Source of the DNA: an uncultured Latescibacterota bacterium
GTDB taxonomy: Bacteria; Latescibacterota; UBA2968
Direction: 5' to 3'
DNA length: 64,000 bases
NCBI GenBank assembly: GCA_951812755.1
Contig: OX638329.1
Span: 5,030,522 to 5,094,521 of the forward strand
Part shown: positions 8,721 through 16,560 of the stretch, piece after piece
Layout of the letters: each line of letters starts with the position of its first letter
Numbering within the stretch: position 1 is the first letter of the stretch
Made by a program: the position numbers and the translations under genes
Notes under the pieces: generated by a model
Database searches by the model: none
Told to the model about the DNA's origin: nothing
Seen by the model: only the letters and a program-made list of their open reading frames with translations

Positions 8721-9488
8721 ATGGCAGACACACTGCGTGAAGTACTGGATTTTGCAACAGATGCCGCCTGGCAAGCCGGGCGGATCACACTGCGGTATTT
8801 TCAGACCGGCGTCGAGGTAGAAGAAAAGGCTGATGAATCACCTGTAACGGCTGCGGACAGAGGGGTCGAGACAAAATTGAGAGAATTGATTGAAGCGCGT
8901 TTTCCCAACGACGGCATTTTGGGAGAAGAGCACGGAGACAAAAAAGGCACAACCGGCCGGCGATGGATTTTAGACCCCATTGACGGCACAAAATCATTCG
9001 TACACGGCGTACCACTCTACGGAGTACTGGTCGGTGTGGAGATAGAAGATGAACCCGCCGTTGGCGTCGCTCATTTTCCAGCACTAAATGAAATGATTTG
9101 TGCTGCCAAAGGATTGGGTTGCACCTGGAATGGTCGTCCCGCGCGGGTATCTGATATATCGGATATCCAGGACGCGACCGTGATTTTGACCGATTTCGTG
9201 AATGGGCATGGGCGAGACGAAGCCATGAACCGAATTTGCTCACGCGCCAAACTCGTGCGCGGCTGGGGCGATTGTTATGGTCACATGCTCGTCGCAACCG
9301 GGCGTGCAGAAATCATGCTCGATCCCATTATGAGCGTATGGGATTGCGCTGCCCTCGCACCCATCCTGAAAGAAGCGGGCGGCACATTCACAACCTGGAG
9401 TGGCGAAGCGACCATCTGGGGCAACGAAGCCGTGGGTACAAACGGGGCGTTATTTGAAGAAGTGATGGCATTGATCAAAAGGCGATAG
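8721..9488 (+). CDS. Inositol-monophosphatase-family phosphatase, possibly histidinol-phosphatase (HisN type)
   Basis: Mg-dependent phosphomonoesterase of 255 residues. Metal sites are GEEHG near residue 72 and the signature WILDPIDGTKSFVHG near 85-99. The third site is WDCAALAPILKEAGG. The wording DPIDGTKSFVHGVPLYG is closer to HisN histidinol phosphatases than to classical inositol monophosphatases, but no his genes are nearby, so the substrate stays open. The ATG at 8721 (after AAGGA) is preferred to an in-frame ATG at 8661 that would run into the divergent gene. Confidence 0.85.
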   Translation: MADTLREVLDFATDAAWQAGRITLRYFQTGVEVEEKADESPVTAADRGVETKLRELIEARFPNDGILGEEHGDKKGTTGRRWILDPIDGTKSFVHGVPLYGVLVGVEIEDEPAVGVAHFPALNEMICAAKGLGCTWNGRPARVSDISDIQDATVILTDFVNGHGRDEAMNRICSRAKLVRGWGDCYGHMLVATGRAEIMLDPIMSVWDCAALAPILKEAGGTFTTWSGEATIWGNEAVGTNGALFEEVMALIKRR

Positions 9489-9527
9489 ATAAGGTTGACA
9501 GTTGCTCCATTAATATCGAATTTTAAT

Positions 9528-9887
9528 ATGATCTGGCAAGGTATTGATAGAGAGGGCGTGCAAATTATTATTGACCAGGATGCGTGGGCACGCCACGTAT
9601 TGAAGCATCCTGAAATCGCGCCATTTCTCAATGAAGTTGCTTATACGATGGGCAACCCTGAGCACATTTTTCCAGATATACGTCCAGATGAGCCTAACCG
9701 TTATTTCAGAAGATTGTACTGTAAAGGACTTTTATCGGATTATTTTTTTGAACACTACGTGCGAGTTGCAGTAAAATACGTGCGACAAGCGAATGGAGAA
9801 TTTATTGGTTTTTATTCTTCGAGTTGGTTCCAGCGTACGATTGTAGAACCCCATTCAGAATTGGAGAGCATTCACCATGTTGATTAG
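9528..9887 (+). CDS. Small protein resembling phage-type PBECR/barnase-like nucleases
   Basis: Predicted protein of 119 residues from ATG 9528; an upstream TTG at 9495 would add 11 residues and cannot be excluded. The layout of a W..H.-HPE helix, then NPEHIF, then YFRRLYCKG, a strand HYVRVAVKYV and FIGFYSSSW resembles the small PBECR superfamily (phage-barnase-EndoU-colicin-RelE folds) often seen in toxins and phage-borne nucleases. That is pattern recognition, not a verified match. It overlaps the next gene by 11 bases, the arrangement expected of a two-gene toxin-antitoxin-like unit. Confidence 0.5.
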   Translation: MIWQGIDREGVQIIIDQDAWARHVLKHPEIAPFLNEVAYTMGNPEHIFPDIRPDEPNRYFRRLYCKGLLSDYFFEHYVRVAVKYVRQANGEFIGFYSSSWFQRTIVEPHSELESIHHVD

Positions 9888-10161
9888 AGAACTTGCGTAT
9901 GATACAGATGAAGATCAACTCGATTTGTTGATTGATGCTTTAGAGCCCGAAGCATCAGAGATGATCCCCGTTGGAGATGATATTTTTTTGCGGCGATCTA
10001 TTGAAACGGGCAAAATAGTTGGCGCAGTTATAGAAAATTATAGTCTCTGGCGGTCAGGACAATATATGGCAAAAGATATGACACCGGATTTGCGTACCGC
10101 ATATCAGCATATTGTTCGTTATCTGAACGTGGTAAAAAATAAGAACGTCGCCGCAGTTTAA
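9877..10161 (+). CDS. Small acidic protein, DUF2283-like (possible antitoxin partner)
   Basis: A 94-residue protein that starts inside the end of the preceding gene. An acidic N-terminal stretch (TDEDQLDLLIDALEPEASE) is followed by VGDDIFLRRSIETGKIVGAV. The latter resembles the short DUF2283 pattern in which a hydrophobic/acidic strand pair ends with G-x-IVG. The remainder, about 40 residues, is unrecognised. Overlap with the PBECR-like gene suggests the two products act together. Its stop overlaps the end of the convergent RidA-like gene by four bases. Confidence 0.5.
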   Translation: MLIRELAYDTDEDQLDLLIDALEPEASEMIPVGDDIFLRRSIETGKIVGAVIENYSLWRSGQYMAKDMTPDLRTAYQHIVRYLNVVKNKNVAAV

Positions 10162-11357
10162 TCTACAAATATCGAGCGATTTGAAATACCGCAGATGCAA
10201 TCTTCGCGCATGAATCCCGGCACAAATTGGGCGGTTCGGCCAGAAGGTGCCACGCCTGTGTAATAGCCCGAGAATTGTTCGTTGAAAGTAGTCAGACGGT
10301 CACGCGAAGCCTCACTTCTCTCCGCAGCCACAATGTACGCATTGTTGAAAACCCCATTTTCTTTTACCCCTGCGCCGCCTGCTGCTTTGATATGCCCGTC
10401 AATCGTATTGAGAATGACGTCTGCATCGTCGCCGCCAACACCGCTTATGAGCACCTCGGATACCCCCTGCCGCCGAATGGCAGTCCATGTACTGAAACCA
10501 TCTACAATCTCCCCCGATCGATCAATAACGACATCGCCAGTGACACAGCGCGGTTGGGGTTCAACAATACCATCGAGATTGGGAATGCGCGAGACCGGAT
10601 AAATTCTACCGGCGGGGCGGTAGTCGCCAAAATAATCGGCAATTACTTCGCGCACGGTTTCAATGCGCGTCCAGGTTCCCGAAGGATTGTCGTCAATCGC
10701 GACGAGCACCTCGAGATACGCGGTTTGGGTTTTGAAATCCACATTGTCAGCCGCGAGCTTTTTTTCGTACTGTTCTACGAGCACAAATTCCATCTCTTGT
10801 TTGAGATCATCGCCGAGTGTCGTAACAGTATTGCCCCCGGCATCGGTATGCATCACCGACGCGCCGCTGGGTTGGTGATCGGTCCAGGCACCGTATTCGA
10901 TCTTCCCATCGCCAAAGGAAATATCCTCGCCCTTAACAGCTTTAATTTCCACCTCAAAAAGTGCTACTGGATCTGGAAACCCTTCTCCATGGGTAAAACG
11001 CGCCATGCGATTGGATTTGAGTTCGCAACCCGTCACAGCATCAATCATAGGGCCATATACGGCATTGAACGCATCTCGGTAAGCCTCGCAGTCGTCACGG
11101 CGATCAGATGGCGTCGTCCACAAAACATCGGTTTTGTACACATCGCCCCAGTTCGCGCCCGCACGCGCAAGCCCCAGACTCAGGTTCTCAATGGTGCCAA
11201 ACCACTCTGACCCGAGTTCATTGGGATACTGCGTACCCACATTGCCGCTGGGTTCAACGAGGCGCACGACCTGATCGTCGTCATAAGTCATAACGACTTC
11301 GGCTGTACTACAAAAAATGGGAATGGGCTTGTGACGGATAATATTGACGCTTGCCAT
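10158..11357 (-). CDS. Tandem RidA (YjgF/YER057c/UK114)-like protein
   Basis: A 399-residue protein containing at least two RidA-type modules. The first (about residues 35-140) shows GTQYPNELGSEWFGTIENL and the helix YKTDVLWTTPSDRRDDCEAY. A second strand-helix set appears around 225-270 (TAYLEVLVAIDDNPSGTWTR), and a third around 295-395 (EVLISGVGGDDADVILNTID onward). Single RidA proteins are about 130 residues and deaminate reactive enamines/imines. Whether any of these modules keeps the catalytic arginine is unclear. No export signal is visible. The neighbouring genes do not reveal a pathway. Confidence 0.65.
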   Translation of the reverse strand: MASVNIIRHKPIPIFCSTAEVVMTYDDDQVVRLVEPSGNVGTQYPNELGSEWFGTIENLSLGLARAGANWGDVYKTDVLWTTPSDRRDDCEAYRDAFNAVYGPMIDAVTGCELKSNRMARFTHGEGFPDPVALFEVEIKAVKGEDISFGDGKIEYGAWTDHQPSGASVMHTDAGGNTVTTLGDDLKQEMEFVLVEQYEKKLAADNVDFKTQTAYLEVLVAIDDNPSGTWTRIETVREVIADYFGDYRPAGRIYPVSRIPNLDGIVEPQPRCVTGDVVIDRSGEIVDGFSTWTAIRRQGVSEVLISGVGGDDADVILNTIDGHIKAAGGAGVKENGVFNNAYIVAAERSEASRDRLTTFNEQFSGYYTGVAPSGRTAQFVPGFMREDCICGISNRSIFVD

Positions 11358-11381
11358 AGTGAGAAATCCTTTATTTTAAGG

Positions 11382-12089
11382 TTACCAGATATCGCTGAGA
11401 TCCAATACAAACCCCGGTAAAATGGGACCGGCGGATAGAGAATTGGGATTTTCGAGTACTTCAACGGGAACATGCGGGCGATAAATATAGACGGTTTTTT
11501 GCGGTGGCACAATGAGCCAGCCGAGTTGCAGGCCGTTGTCGATATACTCTTCCATTTTCTTTTTTAAGACGGGAATACGGTCAGAGGGTGATTTGAGTTC
11601 AATCGCAAAATCTGGACAGAGGGGCAGGAATCGATCTTGTTCTCTCCTGGTCAACTCATCGTAACGCCACCGCAACACCCACGAGGCATCCGGCGATCGA
11701 GTGGCCTTGTTGGGCAAATAAAATCCGGTCGAGGAATCAAATGCAATGCCCGTGCCATCTCGTTTTGTCCATAAATGCAACTGCGTTGTAAGCTCTGCAT
11801 TGCGATTGCCCGTCGCTGCTCCCGTTGGTGGCATAATCAGTATTTCCCCTTCTGCATTACGCTCAATACGCACATCGTGGGTACGCTGGCAAAATACAAA
11901 GAATTGATCTTCTGTCATATCGATAAAAGGCGTTATATCGGTTTCCATTGTCGATACCTCTGATGGTATAAGAACGATCTCCCCCTCAGCATTGCACATG
12001 ATACGCATCTCGCCATTGTGCGCCCAGATTTGAAAAAATTGTTCTTCTGTGAGTTCCAAAACGGGTTTTGTGTCGAGTGTGGTTGCCAT
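11382..12089 (-). CDS. Uma2-family (DUF820) restriction-endonuclease-like protein with duplicated N-terminal segment
   Basis: Putative PD-(D/E)XK nuclease of the Uma2 family, 235 residues. The core at about 80-220 carries SPDASWV and PDFAIELKSPSD, the acidic and E-x-K positions of the fold. The strand KTVYIYRP and the P-x-L-PGFVLDL ending are usual. The N-terminal motif LTEEQFFQIWAHNGEMRI...AEGEIVLIPS (about 10-42) is repeated as MTEDQFFVFCQRTHDVRI...AEGEILIMPP (about 47-78), whereas the family normally has one copy. The start at 12089 has AGAGAGG upstream and is preferred over 12140. Function in Uma2 proteins is largely unknown. Confidence 0.85.
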   Translation of the reverse strand: MATTLDTKPVLELTEEQFFQIWAHNGEMRIMCNAEGEIVLIPSEVSTMETDITPFIDMTEDQFFVFCQRTHDVRIERNAEGEILIMPPTGAATGNRNAELTTQLHLWTKRDGTGIAFDSSTGFYLPNKATRSPDASWVLRWRYDELTRREQDRFLPLCPDFAIELKSPSDRIPVLKKKMEEYIDNGLQLGWLIVPPQKTVYIYRPHVPVEVLENPNSLSAGPILPGFVLDLSDIW

Positions 12090-12169
12090 TGTAAATACCT
12101 CTCTTGACAGCGTGATATCTTTTTCCAAAGATAGAACCAAAAATACGCAATGTCAATGCGCGGGGATGA

Positions 12170-12922
12170 TCAGCTATCTTTGGATTGAAAAAACGCCCGC
12201 GCTTCGGCCAGAGATTCGCGGTTGCCAATATCGAGAACACCGCCTTCAATATCGTAAGCAAAAACGGTTTCGCATGCGTGCAACCACTCCAAAAAATGCC
12301 CGGGCGCATCGGGATTGCCTCCGTTATTGACGTATTCTTTAAAGCGAGGCAGTATCGACGCCGGATAAATATAAACGGGCGATGCCGACCACTCGGATAT
12401 GGGGCTATCGGGTTTTTCAATAAATTGCAAAACGCGATTATCTTTGTCTAACTGGACATTGCCCCTGCGCTTGCGGTCATCGTAGTCGGGATTGTGGCGC
12501 ACAGCAACATGAGATGCGGGATTAGATTTGAATGTATTGATCAATTTTTGGAGAGAAAACAGCAGAATATTATCCGCAGCGAGAATGAGAACATCATCGG
12601 CAATATCGCGTGCTTCAATAGCAAACTGGATATCGCCCACAGCGCCCAATCGGTCGCCGTTGGAAGTCGTGCCATCGTCGAGTATCTCAGTCTCCACCCC
12701 AGTATGTATCGCTCTATTTGCACGCGCCCAATCGGCAAAGCGCCCGTAAAACCGGTGATTGGTCACCACATAAACACCATCGATATCCGCAATAGTTTTA
12801 ATCTGTTCAATCAGATAATCGAGAATCGTCTTGCCACCCACTTTGAGCAGAGGCTTGGGAAAATTTTTGGTGAGAGGATACAGCCGCGTGGCGTATCCCG
12901 CCGCAAGAATAATAGCTTTCAC
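12170..12922 (-). CDS. Sugar-1-phosphate nucleotidylyltransferase
   Basis: Cytoplasmic enzyme of 250 residues that would join a nucleotide to a sugar 1-phosphate. The N-terminal signature MKAIILAAGYATRLYPLT and KNFPKPLLKVGGK is that of the NTP_transferase fold. AADNILLFSL holds the metal-binding Asp, and FIEKPDSP is the sugar-binding strand. It lacks the C-terminal left-handed helix of bifunctional members. Its ATG overlaps the stop of the upstream kinase gene (ATGA), so the two are coupled: the kinase would make the sugar 1-phosphate and this enzyme would activate it. Galacturonic acid 1-phosphate is the inferred substrate. Confidence 0.85.
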   Translation of the reverse strand: MKAIILAAGYATRLYPLTKNFPKPLLKVGGKTILDYLIEQIKTIADIDGVYVVTNHRFYGRFADWARANRAIHTGVETEILDDGTTSNGDRLGAVGDIQFAIEARDIADDVLILAADNILLFSLQKLINTFKSNPASHVAVRHNPDYDDRKRRGNVQLDKDNRVLQFIEKPDSPISEWSASPVYIYPASILPRFKEYVNNGGNPDAPGHFLEWLHACETVFAYDIEGGVLDIGNRESLAEARAFFQSKDS

Positions 12923-14100
12923 AGAATCCTAACTCCAGCGTCGGGTTGACAAATAAAGACCGGGGCATTTTTTGATAAATCGGGATATTTGGCTCCATAA
13001 GCCGATTGAACCTGTTCAATCGCTGCACTGGATTTTTGGGGATTGACCAGCGCAACACAACAGCCTCGGAATCCGGCGCCGCTAAACCTGGCACCGTAAA
13101 TCCCATCGGTTTCAATGAGAATACGATAGAGATCTATAAGAGGTTTACTGCCGCATTCGTAATTCTCAATAGAACTGCGCCCAGACTCGGCGATGCCCCT
13201 GCCAAACGTCTTGAGATCGCCAGCGCGCCAGGCATCAATACCCAGACGCACGCGCTCAGATTCCGTAAAAAAATGTCTGGCGCGTTTGGCAGGGGCATCG
13301 CTCAACAGGTTTTTATGCATTTCGTATTCTTCAAAAGTAATATTGCCGAGCAATGGTTCTCGATTGGATCGCCCCACGGCATTGAGCAATATTCGCGCTG
13401 CACGGGCGCATTCATCTACCCGCGTGTTATACCCTGTCGAAACCAGAGCCTCGCGCAAGCCCGATTGAGCAATCAGAATATCAAAGTCTGGCATAATATT
13501 GGACCGGGGAATCAATTCGTGCGTGGCCGAAGCGCAATCAATCACCGTGAGAAAGCCCTTTTGCGATAACAGGATCGCCGATTGATCCAGAATCCCATTT
13601 TTGAGACCGAGATAGCCATTCTCAATCGCCTGATCGAGCCGAATATTATCTGCGGGCGACAGGGACAAATCATTGGCCTCTTCATAAGCGAGCAAATACG
13701 CCACGCCAATAGCGGCTGATGAACTCAAGCCCCCTTCGTTCATTCTGCCCGCCGTAAGCCCCGTAATCCCGCGTGTGAGCTTATGACCCTGTTGCTGCAA
13801 TGCGCGCACTGCACCGCGCGAGAAATTGCCCCAATCCCCATCTATTTTATCGGGTACATCGTCCAGTGCAAACGAGACCTCGCCCTCAAAAGTAAGACTC
13901 TGAAGATGCGTATTGGCATCGCCCGATGGCGCAAAAGCGAGGTACACAGCCTGATCAATAGCCATAGCCGTAACTTGCCCGAGTTGGTGATCAATATGCG
14001 CGCCAAGCGGACATATCCGATAGGGCGATCGCACAACGCGCACATCGGTAGGCGCAATACCAAATCGGCGATTCATTTCAGTTTTGAGTTGGTCTGTCAT
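12919..14100 (-). CDS. GHMP kinase, galacturonokinase-like
   Basis: A 393-residue GHMP-superfamily sugar kinase. The substrate-binding segment SPYRICPLGAHIDHQ (about 25-39) replaces the galactokinase signature R-V-N-L-I-G-E-H-x-D-Y. The ATP loop is GGLSSSAAIG, followed by ENGYLGLKNGILDQSAI, SSIENYECG and the C-terminal ARFSGAGFRGCC. From memory of the plant protein, these wordings match Arabidopsis galacturonokinase more closely than bacterial GalK; an alignment would be needed to prove it. The reaction would be galacturonate plus ATP to galacturonate 1-phosphate, feeding the nucleotidyltransferase encoded immediately downstream. It is divergent from the mannonate dehydratase gene, another uronate enzyme. 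Confidence 0.8.
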   Translation of the reverse strand: MTDQLKTEMNRRFGIAPTDVRVVRSPYRICPLGAHIDHQLGQVTAMAIDQAVYLAFAPSGDANTHLQSLTFEGEVSFALDDVPDKIDGDWGNFSRGAVRALQQQGHKLTRGITGLTAGRMNEGGLSSSAAIGVAYLLAYEEANDLSLSPADNIRLDQAIENGYLGLKNGILDQSAILLSQKGFLTVIDCASATHELIPRSNIMPDFDILIAQSGLREALVSTGYNTRVDECARAARILLNAVGRSNREPLLGNITFEEYEMHKNLLSDAPAKRARHFFTESERVRLGIDAWRAGDLKTFGRGIAESGRSSIENYECGSKPLIDLYRILIETDGIYGARFSGAGFRGCCVALVNPQKSSAAIEQVQSAYGAKYPDLSKNAPVFICQPDAGVRIL

Positions 14101-14116
14101 GATCGGTCAATGGTAG

Positions 14117-14174
14117 GGGCGAAAAATCTTTCGCCCAAATCCAAACGTACGGACGGATTTCAAACCCGTCCGTA
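14117..14174. repeat. Two adjacent hairpin repeats between divergent uronate genes
   Basis: GGGCGAAA pairs with TTTCGCCC around the loop AATC (14117-14136). TACGGACGG (14148-14156) pairs with CCGTCCGTA (14166-14174). Neither has a T-run on either strand, so they look like dispersed palindromic repeats, though they occupy the shared promoter region of the 12919 and 14217 genes. Confidence 0.6.
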
Positions 14175-14216
14175 TCTAGCAATCAAATACATTACCAAAA
14201 AAGGAGAACAACCGCA

Positions 14217-15245
14217 ATGCCACAAATCAAAATAGGCAAGGGTATTGGCGATATTTCAGAGCAAACATTGCGCTTTTATCGACAAATTGGGGTCGATGCG
14301 GTATCGATACCAACGCGATGGCGCACAGAACCGGGAACGGGCGAACGCAAACTGGTACCGCCGACACAGACGGGACCAAAAGGCGTGCAAGGAGGGATAT
14401 GGGATGAGCGGGAATTGCAACGCATCAAAGCGAGGATCGAGTTATATGATCTAACGCCTCTAATCGCGGGATTGGGTATTTCAGGGCGCGTATTAATGGG
14501 TCAACCGGGCAGAGAGGACGATCTGAAAATTATAAAAGCCAATATCGAAATCGCAGGACGGCTGGGACTTCGGGCATTGAACTACAGTTTCACAGCCCTC
14601 AGAGCATCGGAAGGATATGCGGCGCAGAAAGGTGCGGGACGCGGCGGCGCAGATCTGCGGGATTTTGACAACGAGCGGATAGCCAACCTCCCACCTCTCA
14701 ATTCAATTGGGCGAATTGGGATGGATAAAATGTGGGATAATCTGACCTATTTTTTGGAAAACGCGGTCCCAACAGCAGAAAAAGCGGGTGTACAGTTGGC
14801 CGCACATCCCAATGATCCACCAATTCCAGAATATCGCGGCGTTGCCCAACCCCTGGGCGACATCGCGGGCATGCAACGGTTGATCGAAGTGATAGACAGC
14901 CCATCCAATTGCATTTTTTACGACACGGGCGTAATGACGGAAAAAGGTGCCGATGCCGTCGAGATGATTCGCTATTTTGGGTCGCGGAACCGCATTGGAA
15001 CCGTGCATTTCCGAAATGTGAAAGTGGAAATACCCCGATTTAAGTATATCGAGACCTTCCACGATGACGGCGAATGCGATATGTTTGCCTGCGTACAGGC
15101 ATTCCAAGAGGTGGGTTATAACGGCATGATTGACCCCGACCACACGCCGGGCATCCTGGGCGATACACCGGATACGCGCATCGGCTGGGCGTATGCCATT
15201 GGTCAAATGGTGGCGATGAGAAATGCCGTGGAAAGAAACAAATAA
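14217..15245 (+). CDS. Mannonate dehydratase-like protein (UxuA family)
   Basis: TIM-barrel sugar-acid dehydratase, 342 residues, close to the UxuA family length. Conserved features include HPNDPPIPEYRGV near 198, the metal-binding HFRNVKVE near 264, and FHDDGECDM near 281 corresponding to F-x-D-E-G-x-x-D-M of UxuA. In the known pathway it converts D-mannonate to 2-keto-3-deoxygluconate during glucuronate breakdown. The ribosome site AAAGGAGAA precedes the ATG. Together with the divergent galacturonokinase-like gene it suggests uronate metabolism. Some UxuA homologues act on other sugars, so the exact substrate is uncertain. Confidence 0.85.
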   Translation: MPQIKIGKGIGDISEQTLRFYRQIGVDAVSIPTRWRTEPGTGERKLVPPTQTGPKGVQGGIWDERELQRIKARIELYDLTPLIAGLGISGRVLMGQPGREDDLKIIKANIEIAGRLGLRALNYSFTALRASEGYAAQKGAGRGGADLRDFDNERIANLPPLNSIGRIGMDKMWDNLTYFLENAVPTAEKAGVQLAAHPNDPPIPEYRGVAQPLGDIAGMQRLIEVIDSPSNCIFYDTGVMTEKGADAVEMIRYFGSRNRIGTVHFRNVKVEIPRFKYIETFHDDGECDMFACVQAFQEVGYNGMIDPDHTPGILGDTPDTRIGWAYAIGQMVAMRNAVERNK

Positions 15246-15277
15246 AAAAAGCCCCAACGCGGAAAAGCGTTGGGGCT
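15244..15277 (-). terminator. Rho-independent terminator of the 41-residue gene
   Basis: AGCCCCAACGC (15250-15260) pairs perfectly with GCGTTGGGGCT (15267-15277). On the minus strand the stem is followed by seven T (15250-15244), so it serves the small gene ending at 15295. On the plus strand it lacks a T-run but may still weaken read-through from uxuA. Confidence 0.85.
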
Positions 15278-15294
15278 GCATGTGATATTGTGTG

Positions 15295-15420
15295 TCAGAA
15301 ACTGAGAACACTATAAACCAGAGTAATCGCAAAAATCACGCCTATAATTCCCATGGCGACTTTGAATTGCAAGCTGATTCTATCCTCTTCCCGGTCGCGC
15401 AGTTCGTTGAAAGTCTGCAT
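15295..15420 (-). CDS. 41-residue single-span membrane peptide
   Basis: A short gene in the gap between uxuA and the cytochrome gene. The product has a charged N-terminus (MQTFNELRDREEDRISLQFK) followed by one membrane helix (VAMGIIGVIFAITLVYSVLSF). Support comes from a strong ribosome site, AAAGGGGGAGAG, just before the ATG at 15420, and from a rho-independent terminator 18 bases after the stop. The frame stays open upstream to 15543, but only the 15420 start has a ribosome site. The function is unknown; the form resembles small regulatory membrane peptides. Confidence 0.6.
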   Translation of the reverse strand: MQTFNELRDREEDRISLQFKVAMGIIGVIFAITLVYSVLSF

Positions 15421-15575
15421 GGCTCTCCCCCTTTGAATGGTGCGCACGGAATGTCTTATATAAATAATACTAATTTTTTGTATTAAGTCAATAGACAAAT
15501 ACGACTCTTGACAATTTATGCAGATAAATCTATCGTTTGCCATCGCTTTTGTATGAATGTCATACTCGGAGAAAT

Positions 15576-16547
15576 ATGCAAATGAAGTGGGTGGTCGTAA
15601 TTGTAACTGTTATAGTTGTGGGTGCGCTGGGCGTTGCCTACCATCTGAAGACCAATTATCCAAAAGCAGACCCGCCTTATAATATTCGCGTAACAGGCAC
15701 CCCCGAACAGATCGCGCGGGGACGTTATTTAGCCAATCACGTCACGGTATGTCTCGAATGCCATTCAACGCGGGACTGGGCGCATTATTCTGCGCCACCG
15801 CTACCGGGCACCGAGGGCAAAGGCGGCGAAGTATTTCCCGAAACAGCGGGATTTCCGGGCACCTTGATCGCGCCCAATATTACACCGGCAGCTTTGGGAG
15901 ATTGGACAGACGGCGAAATCATTCGAGCTTTTACCAGCGGCGTAAATAAAAACGGCGATCCGCTTTTCCCACTGATGCCCTATCGCGCATATCGAAATCT
16001 CATGCCGGCAGATATTGACGCCATTGTCGCTTATGTGCGTACATTGGCGCCCATTGACCATATTCCACCGCGATCCAAATTGAATTTTCCCATAAACTTG
16101 ATTGTACGCACAATGCCAGAACCCTATAAACTCCCCAAGCCAGTTGATCGTACAGACCCCGTTGCTTATGGCAAGTATTTGGCGACCATTGCCGGATGTG
16201 CCACTTGCCATACGCCTCATGATCAAAAACAGAGGCAGCCTGTTGAAGACATGCAATTCGCCGGAGGATTTCATTTTCGATTACCCAGCGGCAAAACCGT
16301 GCAATCGGCCAATATTACACCCGACATAGAAACGGGTATTGGGCACTGGCAAAAACAATATTTCATCGGGCGTTTCAGGCAATTTGCCGGGGAAAAAGCA
16401 AAACACATTCTATTGCAGGATGGCATGAACAGCGTGATGCCCTGGACAATGTACGCGGGCATGACAGACGAAGACCTCGGTGCCATCTACGACTATCTAC
16501 AAACCGTCGCGCCAATTCGAAATGCCGTTGAACGGTTTGTAGAATAA
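15576..16547 (+). CDS. Membrane-anchored diheme cytochrome c
   Basis: Electron carrier of 323 residues with an uncleaved signal anchor (WVVVIVTVIVVGALGVAY) and the heme domains outside the inner membrane. Two heme sites are visible: CLECH near residue 60 and CATCH near 209. Each is followed by APNITP or SANITP loops and methionine candidates (PLMPYRAYR; VMPWTMYAG), as in the cytochrome c subunits of alcohol and gluconate dehydrogenases. The start at 15576 has GGAGAA in place and skips a longer in-frame option at 15537. No partner dehydrogenase lies next to it; the esterase gene follows 13 bases later. Confidence 0.9.
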   Translation: MQMKWVVVIVTVIVVGALGVAYHLKTNYPKADPPYNIRVTGTPEQIARGRYLANHVTVCLECHSTRDWAHYSAPPLPGTEGKGGEVFPETAGFPGTLIAPNITPAALGDWTDGEIIRAFTSGVNKNGDPLFPLMPYRAYRNLMPADIDAIVAYVRTLAPIDHIPPRSKLNFPINLIVRTMPEPYKLPKPVDRTDPVAYGKYLATIAGCATCHTPHDQKQRQPVEDMQFAGGFHFRLPSGKTVQSANITPDIETGIGHWQKQYFIGRFRQFAGEKAKHILLQDGMNSVMPWTMYAGMTDEDLGAIYDYLQTVAPIRNAVERFVE

Positions 16548-16560
16548 TAAAGAGGAAAGA

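Noticed and set aside
7835-8740. 301-codon plus-strand frame
   Set aside because: It is antisense to the alpha/beta hydrolase gene with its intact catalytic triad; the translation is rich in Arg and Asn without any domain.
10227-11210. 327-codon plus-strand frame
   Set aside because: It is antisense to the RidA-like gene; no ribosome site and no recognisable protein.
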